Source: a virus
Length of the DNA stretch: 20,498 bases
IMG/VR virus record: IMGVR_UViG_3300032342_002150
Location: 1-20,498 of that record
Reading direction: 5' to 3' (one strand)
Under the pieces are notes generated by a model that was given only the letters and a program-made list of their open reading frames with translations, had not been told where the DNA came from and searched no databases. Each line of letters opens with the position of its first letter. Positions within the stretch are counted from its first letter, which is position 1. A program made the translations under genes and the position numbers. Of the stretch, positions 5,968 through 13,438 are shown in pieces.

Positions 5968-8900
5968 ATGGGGAATTTAGTAAAAGTTACCAATAAGCAG
6001 GTTTATTTGGCGGCATTAGGTTCTGAGGCCGATGAAGTCATTATAGGCAACCTTAAGTCATCTGTCTTTAAGCCAGAGATCACCTTCACCAAATGGAATA
6101 AAGAAAACTCCCTCACTATCAAACCCCTCTTTGATATACCTAATGCCACCACTTCACTTGTAGGAAACAAGATTGAACACAAAGGGGATAAGATAGGCTG
6201 GTATGCTAATCCTGATGGTGTGGAGAATATGAAATTTGGGATTATCTTCTATGAAAAACCTATCTCAAATAAATGGTCGGCGACAATTCCTGAATACGGA
6301 GAATATGATTTTAACTTTCAGCCTCTTTTTTCTAATGTGGATACTGAAGGCAATTCTTGGGAGAAATGTTCTGATAGTGAAGAAGAAAAGACAAGTCTAT
6401 TACCTCATAAAGCAAAATTATTCCGTCCTGCTGGAATAGGTGGTGGCTATTGTGTATATCATAAGAATAAGAAACACCATATTATAGGTCAGACTAATTA
6501 TATGGTTGGAAAGATTGGTGATATTCATCGACCCAAATTTATAGACGCTACTGGTAAATGGGTTTGGGGAGAGATAGAAATAAAAGACGGAGTTTTAACC
6601 GAAACCTGCCCTCAAGATTTTCTTGATTCTGCGATTTATCCAGTAAAGAGTAATGCCACTTTTGGATATACAAATCAAGGAGCAAGTGATGGATATACTG
6701 GTCCAGGAAAAACTATTTATTTATATTTTAATGTTGATTCTCCTACTGGAAGTAATACTTTAAATTATATTAGTATTTGTATTTTTCCTTGGGCATCTGA
6801 AACGACAATATTTGGTTTATATTCAACTAAGACAGGTCCTGCTCCAGATGCAAGGTTATTTAGAGATGTGGATGAATGGGCTTTTGGGACAACAGGAAAA
6901 AACTTCTACACTAATCCAGTAGATATGAATTATGCTTTGACTGCTTCCACTCGTTATTGGGGGGCAATGAGTTCCGATGCGGAATCGGGAAGAAGTTGGT
7001 ATTTTGACCAAGATGGTGTTCAGGCAAAGAGCTATCGTGAAGTTGGAATTTTTCCAGCATCTGCTGCTTCGGATTATGATGGAGATTATTCAAACTTTAC
7101 AGCATCTATCTACGCCACCTACACCGCAGGGGGGGGGAGTTCATCATCAAGTTCGTCTTCGTCTAGTAGTTCAAGTTCATCCAGTTCTTCCTCATCGAGT
7201 AAATCCAGCAGCTCTTCTTCAAGTTCATCATCTTCTTCGAGCTCTAGTAGCTTATCGTCGTCATCCAGCTCTTCTTCAAGTTCTTCTTCGAGCTCTAGTA
7301 GTAAGTCTAGTTCATCTTCATCGTCCTCGAGTTCTAGTAGCTTATCGTCTTCATCCAGCTCTTCTTCAAGTTCTTCTTCAAGCTCATCATCTTCTCTTAG
7401 TTCAAGCTCGAGTTCATCTAGTTCTTCATCGAGCAGTAGCTCATCTTCTTCATTGAGTTCCAGTAGCTCCAGCTCTTCAAGCTCTAGCTCCAGCAGTTCT
7501 TTGAGCTCTTCGTCTTCATCGAGTTCTTCTTCATCTAGTAGTAGCTCTTCAAGTCTTTCGAGTTCGTCTTCGTCTAGCTCTTCGTCTTCGTCTAGCTCTT
7601 CAAGCAGCTTATCTTCTAGTAGTTCTTCGAGCAGTTCATCATCTAGTCTTTCTTCTTCCTCGAGTTCATCTAGTTCATCTTCATCTTCTAGTTCTTCTTC
7701 TTCGTCCAGTTTATCCAATTCTAGCAGTTCTTCATCTTCGAGTTCAAGTTCCTCTTCTTCCTCGAGTAAGTCTTCTTCGAGCTCATCGAGCTCATCATCG
7801 TCCAGTACGGAATCTTCTAGCTCGAGTTCTAGTAGTAGTTCTTCTTCTTCCTCGAGTAGCAGCAGTTCTTCTTCAAGTAGTTTAAGCTCCTCGAGCTCTA
7901 GCTCATCTTCATCTTCTTCTTCGTCCAGTTTATCGTCTTCATCTTCTTCTTCCAGTTCAAGCTCTTCTTCTTCTTCAAGCTCGAGATCTAGCTCTTCTTC
8001 TTCATCTTCTAGCTCATCTTCATCTTTTAGTTCGAGTTCAAGCTCTAGCTCTTCAAGCTCGTCTTCCTCGAGTTTGTCATCTAGCTCCAGCAGTAGCTCT
8101 TCTAGTTCGAGTTTTTCTTCCAGCTCGGCTAGTTCTTTATCTTCTTCTTCCAGCAGTAGCTCTTCGTCTTCATCTAGCAGCTCATCCAGCAGCTCATCCA
8201 GCTCCTCGTCTTCATCTAGCAGTAGTAGATCTTCCGTTTCATCTTCCAGTTCTTCTAGTTCTAGCTCCTCTTCATCAAGTAGCTCTCATTACTGGATAGA
8301 CCGGGGGGAGAGATCCGGGACCTGGACAGACAGAGCCCAAAAGACTGGGTCATGGATTGATCGCGCGGAACAAGATACTAATTGGCAGGCCCGGGAGAGC
8401 TCATCTAGCTCCAGCAGTAGCTCGAGCTCAAGTTCGTCTTCATCTATTTCGTCTTCCAGCTCAAGCAGTAGCTCTTCATCGTCTTCCAGCTCATCATCTT
8501 CTAGTTCGAGCTCTTCTTTAAGTTCTTCTTCGTCTAGCAGCTCAGAGAGTGGATCTTTTAGTTCCTCGAGCAGTTCGAGCAGTTCTTCTTCTTCTAGTTC
8601 GAGCTCTTCTTCATCGAGTTCTAGATCTTCTAGCTCATCTTCTTCTTCCAGCTCGAGCTCTAGTTTATCGAGTAGCTCTAGGTCTTCATCTAGTTCATCT
8701 AGTTCTTCTTCTTCATCCTCGAGTTCATCCTCGAGTCAAAGTTCTTCTTCAAGTTCTTCGAGCTCCAGCTCTAGCAGTTCTTCATCTTCATCTTCAAGCT
8801 CAAAATCTAGCTCTTCATCATCCTCTTCCAGCTCAAGCTCGAGTTCAAGATCTTCCTCATCTTCATCCAGTTCAGCTACCACAGTAACTAAATTTTATCT

Positions 8901-9486
8901 TCCGTCTTCTGGATCAGCCGCGGTCTCCCCGGCATACACAGCATCCTGGGATGATACATCCATAGCCTTAAGAGTGCCATTAGTAACTACTAAATCAAAT
9001 TCAGCATTAACTACCATGCCTTTTAATGATAATAGTTCTGTCGATAAAGATATTTTATTTATACAATTTATATCTGCTCCCATTAAAGCACAGACTATTG
9101 CATCTCAGATAGTAGATAGTGTAGTAATGGGGTTAGAAACGCATTATACAAATAATTTATATCTTACTTTGGTAATTAAAATAATGTCGGGAGATGGATT
9201 GACTCTTCGGGGAACAATTTTAGCGCTTACTCATGATGGTACTGAATTGGATTGGGATATTCTTACTAGCAGATATTTTTCTGCTACATCGACAGAAGTA
9301 ATAGCGCAAGAAGGGGATCGTGTTGTTGTAGAGATAGGGGTAGGGGGAAATCCATCCTATGATCATGATTCTTCATTACGATTCGGAGATCCTACGGGCT
9401 CAACTGATATTTTAGAAGTAGATAATGATGAAAATACTGCTCATTGTCCCTGGGTGGCTTTTACCAATGCCATAACAATGCAATAA
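5968..9486 (+). CDS. giant poly-serine tail fibre/adhesin, 1172 aa
   Basis: The protein has five parts. Residues 1-390 form a globular head; part of it (IHRPKFIDATGKWVWGE, then a PQDFLDSAIYPV and TFGYT stretch) resembles a module I know from metagenomic phage structural proteins, followed by a jelly-roll-like segment. Residues 391-773 and 811-969 are almost pure serine (about 506 Ser), broken by single L, K, R or F. Residues 774-810 hold four W-centred decapeptides. Residues 970-1172 form a C-terminal beta-rich domain opening with TKFYLPSSGSAAVSP, another segment typical of phage surface proteins. There is no signal peptide, so it is a virion rather than a secreted protein. The ATG follows the upstream stop directly, with GAGGG as ribosome site. 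Both globular ends lack the CCGG-rich composition of the neighbours. A stalked receptor-binding fibre is the best call. Confidence 0.85.
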   Translation: MGNLVKVTNKQVYLAALGSEADEVIIGNLKSSVFKPEITFTKWNKENSLTIKPLFDIPNATTSLVGNKIEHKGDKIGWYANPDGVENMKFGIIFYEKPISNKWSATIPEYGEYDFNFQPLFSNVDTEGNSWEKCSDSEEEKTSLLPHKAKLFRPAGIGGGYCVYHKNKKHHIIGQTNYMVGKIGDIHRPKFIDATGKWVWGEIEIKDGVLTETCPQDFLDSAIYPVKSNATFGYTNQGASDGYTGPGKTIYLYFNVDSPTGSNTLNYISICIFPWASETTIFGLYSTKTGPAPDARLFRDVDEWAFGTTGKNFYTNPVDMNYALTASTRYWGAMSSDAESGRSWYFDQDGVQAKSYREVGIFPASAASDYDGDYSNFTASIYATYTAGGGSSSSSSSSSSSSSSSSSSSSSKSSSSSSSSSSSSSSSSLSSSSSSSSSSSSSSSSKSSSSSSSSSSSSLSSSSSSSSSSSSSSSSSLSSSSSSSSSSSSSSSSSSLSSSSSSSSSSSSSSSLSSSSSSSSSSSSSSSSSLSSSSSSSSSSSSSSSSSLSSSSSSSSSSSSLSSSSSSSSSSSSSSSSSSSSLSNSSSSSSSSSSSSSSSSKSSSSSSSSSSSSTESSSSSSSSSSSSSSSSSSSSSSSLSSSSSSSSSSSSSSSLSSSSSSSSSSSSSSSSSRSSSSSSSSSSSSSFSSSSSSSSSSSSSSSLSSSSSSSSSSSSFSSSSASSLSSSSSSSSSSSSSSSSSSSSSSSSSSSSSRSSVSSSSSSSSSSSSSSSSHYWIDRGERSGTWTDRAQKTGSWIDRAEQDTNWQARESSSSSSSSSSSSSSSSISSSSSSSSSSSSSSSSSSSSSSSLSSSSSSSSESGSFSSSSSSSSSSSSSSSSSSSSSRSSSSSSSSSSSSSLSSSSRSSSSSSSSSSSSSSSSSSQSSSSSSSSSSSSSSSSSSSSSKSSSSSSSSSSSSSSRSSSSSSSSATTVTKFYLPSSGSAAVSPAYTASWDDTSIALRVPLVTTKSNSALTTMPFNDNSSVDKDILFIQFISAPIKAQTIASQIVDSVVMGLETHYTNNLYLTLVIKIMSGDGLTLRGTILALTHDGTELDWDILTSRYFSATSTEVIAQEGDRVVVEIGVGGNPSYDHDSSLRFGDPTGSTDILEVDNDENTAHCPWVAFTNAITMQ
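7129..7137 (+). repeat. G9 homopolymer at the head-stalk junction
   Basis: Nine consecutive G encode three GGG glycine codons immediately before the first serine codon. Loss of one G would put the stalk in a frame that stays open only to 7456. Gain of one G would reach a TAG at about 7164. Either change removes the stalk and C-terminal domain, so the tract could act as a contingency switch. It could also be a site of sequencing error. Confidence 0.6.
7138..8286 (+). repeat. poly-serine tract I, about 383 codons
   Basis: About 358 of 383 codons are serine, drawn from all six codons in mixed order (TCN and AGY). The tract is therefore low-complexity at protein level but not a simple tandem DNA repeat. 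Single interruptions (mostly TTA/TTG/CTT Leu, with a few AAR Lys, AGA Arg and TTT Phe) occur at 7201, 7252, 7303, 7342, 7396, 7453, 7501, 7555, 7609, 7648, 7711 and onward, mostly 13-21 codons apart. The tract probably forms an extended flexible stalk, or a scaffold for O-linked modification. Confidence 0.9.
7243..7385 (+). repeat. local direct duplication with 90-base offset in poly-serine tract
   Basis: Bases 7243-7295 and 7333-7385 match over 53 positions with two mismatches (7260/7350 and 7290/7380). Both copies include the TAGTAGCTTATCGTC context of a leucine interruption. A 30-codon duplication, rather than slippage of single codons, therefore contributed to stalk growth. Confidence 0.7.
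8287..8397 (+). repeat. four tandem WIDR-type decapeptides inside the serine stalk
   Basis: Tryptophan codons fall at 8293, 8323, 8353 and 8383, exactly 30 bases apart. The units read YWIDRGERSG, TWTDRAQKTG, SWIDRAEQDT and a truncated NWQARE. Similar W-x-D/E-R repeats occur in phage tail proteins. The segment has three CCGG in 111 bases, like the native genes and unlike the globular ends of the same protein. Confidence 0.85.
8398..8874 (+). repeat. poly-serine tract II, about 159 codons
   Basis: About 148 of 159 codons are serine, again with all six codons mixed. Interruptions are I, L, E, G, F, R, L, R, Q, K and R, more polar on average than in tract I. It links the WIDR repeats to the C-terminal domain. 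Confidence 0.9.
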
Positions 9487-9495
9487 GGAGGAGAT

Positions 9496-10161
9496 ATGCA
9501 ACTTTCATTATTTAAGACTTATGTAAAACAAGATTTTAAGAGGACAGATAAAGATACAGAATTGGTCCAGGCCTATAATGATTCGATTGTTTTTATCGCA
9601 GTCCTTATGCCACATGGAGGGTATAAATATCAGAGTTATCTTCCTTCGGTGGCCTCTCAGCCGGATTATCCTTTGCCGACAGATATGATTCATCTTATTC
9701 ATCCGGTCCGGCTCCTGGAAGGATCCGGTACTAATGATTCCGGGTATCCGATGGATCATATCACAAAGCAGGAATATGATGAGTACGAGATAAATCCTAA
9801 TCGGGCCAGTCCTTCGACCGGCAAGCCCGTAAGATATTGTATTTTTTCCCGATCAATTCTACCTAGTCCGATTCCGGATCTCAGTACTTATCTTTTTGAA
9901 ATCGACTGGTCCAAGCGGCCGGTTGCTTTATCCGGGGATAGCGATCTTCATAGTTTGGGATCAGAATATGATGAGATCTTAAAATGTATGACTCTGGCCA
10001 GGCTTAATGCTGGCCTAGAGCTTTTCCAGGAGGCGGCATTCTGGGCCTCTCTTTACCAAGATCAAGAAGGGAATCCGGCTGGGATGTTAAAAAGGCTTTT
10101 GGATATTGAAAGAGATAGAGAATCTAAGGCCATAGGCCAGGTACAAAATAACGATTTATAA
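9496..10161 (+). CDS. head-tail adaptor/connector candidate
   Basis: The 221-residue protein begins with a helical stretch containing an AYNDSIVFI pattern. It continues with PTDMIHLIHPVRL (59-72), a TGKPVRYCIF strand, a PSPIPDLSTYLFEIDWSKRPVAL segment, and a long C-terminal helix (EYDEILKCMTLARLNAGLEL). This order of helix, beta-sheet with PxD-x-Y-x-[LF] motif and C-terminal helix is typical of podovirus and siphovirus adaptor proteins that sit under the portal. An AAGGAGG ribosome site overlaps the stop of the fibre gene. Composition returns sharply to the CCGG-rich native type. The assignment rests on pattern memory and genome position, not on an alignment. Confidence 0.55.
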   Translation: MQLSLFKTYVKQDFKRTDKDTELVQAYNDSIVFIAVLMPHGGYKYQSYLPSVASQPDYPLPTDMIHLIHPVRLLEGSGTNDSGYPMDHITKQEYDEYEINPNRASPSTGKPVRYCIFSRSILPSPIPDLSTYLFEIDWSKRPVALSGDSDLHSLGSEYDEILKCMTLARLNAGLELFQEAAFWASLYQDQEGNPAGMLKRLLDIERDRESKAIGQVQNNDL

Positions 10162-10172
10162 GGAGGGTTAAA

Positions 10173-11045
10173 ATGGCAGATAAAGCGATAGTTCATACAG
10201 AGACTTGGGCGGAATCAATACCGGCCGGAACAGAGGCCAAATCCTTGGGAGATGATAGGATACGCGCGATGAAAAAGGCCCTAGGGGAACGCTGGCAGAT
10301 CGATCATGTTGGTTTTGTGAATGAGTCCGGAGAGACTCTAGTCGGGACCCATAAGCAAGTTACAATGGCGGCTTTAGCGGCTGATCCGACGAGTTATGAT
10401 AATGTTGGGTATGTTTATACAAAAACTATGTCCGGAATCATTGAATTGTTTTATGAAGATTCTTCTGGGAATGTTTTACAGATCACAAAGGGAGGGAAGT
10501 TAATTTTAGATGGAGGATATTTACCTAATAATACTTTTCTCCAGGCTCTTAATGCGGCCGGGAATGCTTATATCGATATGATTAAAGTTAATGCCTCCAA
10601 TAAGCCGGTATTGCCGGATGGCGCGCAGTTAGCAACTTCCGCAGCTCCGACGCAGGATGCAGATATCTCAAATAAGAAATTCGTCGATGATTCAAAGCAG
10701 GTCGCGAAGGATTATGCGGATACTCAGATAGCAGCCGCGGCCTCAGATACTGCCGCGATCGGATCCGCTTATGTCAAAGATACGATTTATCAGAATACCT
10801 CGGCTAAGAAATTATTAGTCATTGCCTGTTTTGTGGGTAAAGATGATTTATTTATAACGGGTTATTGTGATGCTAATGCTGCTCCTTCGACGATCGTCGA
10901 TAAAGATTCCGATATATCTGATTCCAGCCAGTCCACTTGGGGGAAGGTTGTTATGGTAGTTCCTCCTAATTATTACTGGAAGGTAGCAGCTACCTCAAGC
11001 GATATGACTCCGACAGTCGTTAGATATGAGAGTTTTGAGATTTAA
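10173..11045 (+). CDS. tail-fibre-like protein, 290 aa
   Basis: The N-terminus contains TWAESIPAGTEAKSLGDDRIRAMK, with GDD-x-IR at 26-31 followed by ER-x3-DH. This motif is very common at the start of short phage tail fibres and appendage proteins. A middle part with AAPTQDADISNKKFVDD (157-173) and a helical stretch AKDYADTQIAAAASD is typical of fibre shafts. The C-terminal 90 residues form a small beta domain (VVMVVPPNYYWKVAAT). The ribosome site is AAGGAGGG. Sitting between adaptor and nozzle candidates, it could be a second receptor-binding protein or a fibre that carries the poly-serine protein. Confidence 0.6.
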   Translation: MADKAIVHTETWAESIPAGTEAKSLGDDRIRAMKKALGERWQIDHVGFVNESGETLVGTHKQVTMAALAADPTSYDNVGYVYTKTMSGIIELFYEDSSGNVLQITKGGKLILDGGYLPNNTFLQALNAAGNAYIDMIKVNASNKPVLPDGAQLATSAAPTQDADISNKKFVDDSKQVAKDYADTQIAAAASDTAAIGSAYVKDTIYQNTSAKKLLVIACFVGKDDLFITGYCDANAAPSTIVDKDSDISDSSQSTWGKVVMVVPPNYYWKVAATSSDMTPTVVRYESFEI

Positions 11046-11060
11046 TATAAGGAGGGGATT

Positions 11061-12608
11061 ATGCCTCTATTAAGAAAAGGGATTATTTTACCGGCTAAGG
11101 GAGTGGATTTTAGCGTCCCGGCCAGCTATGTAACGGACCAAAATACCTTCTCGAAGAATATGCGTTTTTACCGGGGAGAATTAGGCAAGCGTCCAGGTAA
11201 GACAACTTTCGGGGATGCTATCTCCGGAGGCCAGATCATGGGATTTGGAGTTATGGAGTTGGCCAGTATTAAGTATTTAGTTAGGGCCTCTAAGACAAAA
11301 TTAGAGAAATATAATACCACTACGAAGGTTTGGGATTCTATAAGTGGATCAGATTTTACCGGAGGGGATGAAAACTTTTTCTCTTTTGCCAATATCCCGG
11401 AGAGTGAATTACTGATTATCAGTAATGGAGGATACAATTTACTTCGGAAGTGGACAGGGGCCGGCAATGCGGCGGCGCTAGGAGGGGATCCTCCAAAAGC
11501 TAAATACATGACTTATTTAACTCCGTATTTACTGCTGGCGCATATAGATGATGGAGCAAGTATAAATCCCTGGAAGGTACAATGGTGCGATGCTGGGAAT
11601 CCGGAGCTCTGGGCCGGTGGTACATCCGGATCTGATATGTTATCCAGGGATCCTTCTCCGATCATGAATATCATGAGGCTTAATGAATTTGCCGCAGTCT
11701 ATAAGCAGGATGCTTTATGCCTGGGCCAGCTGGTGAGTAATAGCGATATTTTTCAGTTTTCTCCTATCAAATCCGGTATAGGCCTGGCTGCATCCCGGGC
11801 CCTGGCTGAGGCTGAGGGGATGCATTATTTTATGGCTGCGAATGATTTTTATAGATGGAATGGGATCCGGGAGGAGTCGATAGGAGGCCCGATAAGGGAT
11901 GAAGTCTTTAGCCGGTTAGACCGGGAGAAGATTATGCGTTGTTTTGCCCTCCATGTCCAGGAATTGACTGAAATTTGGTTTTATATTGTGGTTTCCGGAG
12001 CATCCTGGCCGACAGAAGTCTGGAAGTTTAATTATCGGACCGGATTCTGGTATTATGATACATGCCTGGAGCTTACTGCGGCCATAAAGTGGCAGAAGAT
12101 CGCCAGCGAGACCTGGGATGATGATGCTGGGACCTGGGATGAGGCCTTGGATGTATGGGATGCCGGGGATTCTACCAAAAATTGGGAGGAGATAGTTTTT
12201 GGGGATAAGGATGGAGTAACTTCAAGGCTCGATTATACGAAAGCAGATGACGGGAGCGTGGCAGTCGAGGCGGTTTTTGAAACGAAGGATTTTATTGCGG
12301 ATGAGATAGGGCAGAAGATCCGCTGGGAGCAGTTGGATATTGTGGCCAGGGGATCTTACGAAGCCAAGTTTTATGTTGATTATTCGATCGATGAAGGAGA
12401 TACTTGGGTTAATATACCTTATACGAGCAGCCAGGCGTACTGCAAGTTGGCTGAGAAAATAGCGTTGTATAATTTTTGGTTTGATGTTTATGCGTCGGAG
12501 AAGGGGATAAGATTTAGGGCCAGGAATGCGGAATCCGGAGAGCTCTTTTTTATCCGGGGTTTGCAGCCTTATTATTTATCAAAAGAGCAGAAAAAGACTG
12601 CTAGATAA
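11061..12608 (+). CDS. tail nozzle/packaged-DNA stabilisation-like protein (P22 gp10-type candidate)
   Basis: The 515-residue protein starts with a GVDFSVPASYVTDQN segment and FYRGELGKRPGKTTF, then many repeated beta strands. It includes WKVQWCDAGNPELWAGG, a MNIMRLNEFAAVYKQDALCL strand pair, and a GIGLAASRALAEAEGMHYFMAANDFYRWNG segment. This series matches the beta-propeller stabilisation or nozzle proteins of P22-like phages and their many metagenomic relatives. Tryptophans W352, W359, W366 and W375 mark a short repeat (TWDDDAGTWDEALDVWDAG), often seen in the same proteins. The ribosome site is AAGGAGGGG. It would close the tail tube below the adaptor. Confidence 0.6.
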   Translation: MPLLRKGIILPAKGVDFSVPASYVTDQNTFSKNMRFYRGELGKRPGKTTFGDAISGGQIMGFGVMELASIKYLVRASKTKLEKYNTTTKVWDSISGSDFTGGDENFFSFANIPESELLIISNGGYNLLRKWTGAGNAAALGGDPPKAKYMTYLTPYLLLAHIDDGASINPWKVQWCDAGNPELWAGGTSGSDMLSRDPSPIMNIMRLNEFAAVYKQDALCLGQLVSNSDIFQFSPIKSGIGLAASRALAEAEGMHYFMAANDFYRWNGIREESIGGPIRDEVFSRLDREKIMRCFALHVQELTEIWFYIVVSGASWPTEVWKFNYRTGFWYYDTCLELTAAIKWQKIASETWDDDAGTWDEALDVWDAGDSTKNWEEIVFGDKDGVTSRLDYTKADDGSVAVEAVFETKDFIADEIGQKIRWEQLDIVARGSYEAKFYVDYSIDEGDTWVNIPYTSSQAYCKLAEKIALYNFWFDVYASEKGIRFRARNAESGELFFIRGLQPYYLSKEQKKTAR

Positions 12609-12619
12609 GGAGGGATTTG

Positions 12620-12961
12620 ATGGATTTTACAGAGGGAGGTATGGCCATAAGTCTTATAAGCGTATCGATAGCAGTACTCAAGATGGCTTGGGATGGTAAA
12701 AAACAGAGTAATAATAATTCAGAGAAAAACAATAATAATACCGAAAGGGTGAGGTTAAATGGAGTACAGGATAAGATCGATGCGGTAAGATTGCAGAAAG
12801 ATTTATCTGAGAGGCCGACTTTTAGAGAGAGCGACGAGAGATATCCTAATATCGGGTTATGTGAAGAGATACATAAAAGAATAGATGAAAAATTAGAATG
12901 TCTTCCGGAGATAAAAGAAAGCCTTATCAAAGTTAAAATTAAATTAGGAATTGAAGAATAA
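12620..12961 (+). CDS. small membrane-anchored protein, lysis or virion accessory
   Basis: The AGGAGG at 12608-12613 lies 6 bases before the ATG at 12620, so I prefer this start to the TTG three bases upstream. Residues 6-24 are one hydrophobic helix. An asparagine-rich linker (NNNSEKNNNN, 31-40) follows, then a charged helical C-terminus of about 70 residues with possible coiled-coil character (IHKRIDEKLECLPEIKESLIKVKIKL). The size and layout fit spanin-like, holin-accessory or tail-anchor proteins. No family is recognised. The next gene but one has a lipobox, so the pair may act together in the envelope. Confidence 0.65.
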   Translation: MDFTEGGMAISLISVSIAVLKMAWDGKKQSNNNSEKNNNNTERVRLNGVQDKIDAVRLQKDLSERPTFRESDERYPNIGLCEEIHKRIDEKLECLPEIKESLIKVKIKLGIEE

Positions 12962-12970
12962 AAGGAGGTG

Positions 12971-13033
12971 ATGAAAACGGGAAGGGAAGTTTTAAGAGAG
13001 AAAATAAAAACAGTTAAAAGGAGGATGAGATGA
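12971..13033 (+). CDS. possible 20-aa leader peptide
   Basis: A 20-codon frame (MKTGREVLREKIKTVKRRMR) ends in TGA overlapping the ATG of the lipoprotein gene as ATGA, the same coupling used across the cassette. A very strong anti-16S match, AAAGGAGGTG at 12961-12970, precedes it, but the spacing to the ATG is only 2 bases, which is poor. The next gene has its own AGGAGG at 13019-13024. It could be a real coupling peptide, or the upstream match may be only a ribosome standby site. Confidence 0.3.
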   Translation: MKTGREVLREKIKTVKRRMR

Positions 13034-13437
13034 GAACTTTTCAGATTTTTGTTTTAGTATTATGTATATTATTTACTTTAACATTGGCCGGATGCGCGCT
13101 TTTAAATAAAACTTTTCCCTCTCAGCTAGACGCAAGCGGAAATCCGATCCCGGGTACGCATCAGGCAAGCTCTCAGCAGCAGGCAGCAGCCGGGCTATTG
13201 CCTTATGGAATGGGGAGTATAGCTTTGAATGGCTTGCTTTTGGTAATGAATGGCTTTGAAAAATATAAAGCCGCGAAGATAGGTAAAGGATTAAAGGCAA
13301 CTGTCTCCGCTATTAAGCAAATTAAGGATGATCCTGCTTTGAAAGCTCAATGGGATTTAATCCAGTCGATCCTTTCCGGAGCGCATAATGCGGCCGGGGT
13401 TACGCCATTGATTAAAAGTTACATAGCTAAGATATAA
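13030..13437 (+). CDS. lipoprotein, 135 aa
   Basis: A short hydrophobic signal (residues 3-20) ends in a lipobox L19-A20-G21-C22, so C22 would be lipidated and become the mature N-terminus. The mature part has a glutamine/alanine/serine-rich stretch, a second hydrophobic segment at about 53-74, and a lysine-rich helical tail. Phages encode lipoproteins as outer spanins or as superinfection-exclusion factors. The extra hydrophobic segment is not typical of a spanin. The lipobox suggests a host with lipoprotein processing, and an outer membrane if the spanin idea holds. AGGAGG lies 5 bases before the ATG. Confidence 0.72.
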   Translation: MRTFQIFVLVLCILFTLTLAGCALLNKTFPSQLDASGNPIPGTHQASSQQQAAAGLLPYGMGSIALNGLLLVMNGFEKYKAAKIGKGLKATVSAIKQIKDDPALKAQWDLIQSILSGAHNAAGVTPLIKSYIAKI

Positions 13438-13438
13438 A

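Noticed and set aside
6977-7456. Plus-strand frame rich in V, L, H and R overlapping the fibre
   Set aside because: It is an out-of-frame reading of head plus serine codons. It matters only as the product of a G-tract frameshift, not as a separate gene.
7119-7718. Long minus-strand frame rich in Asp, Glu and Leu
   Set aside because: It is the complement of serine codons (TCN/AGY give E, D, L, R and similar in reverse frames), with no ribosome site and no complex protein composition; a shadow of the stalk.
7138-8874. CRISPR-like or tandem DNA repeat array
   Set aside because: No constant repeat with unique spacers; the regularity is at protein level (serine) with scrambled codons.
12617-12961. 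TTG start at 12617 for the small membrane protein
   Set aside because: The spacing to AGGAGG would be only 3 bases; the ATG at 12620 has 6.
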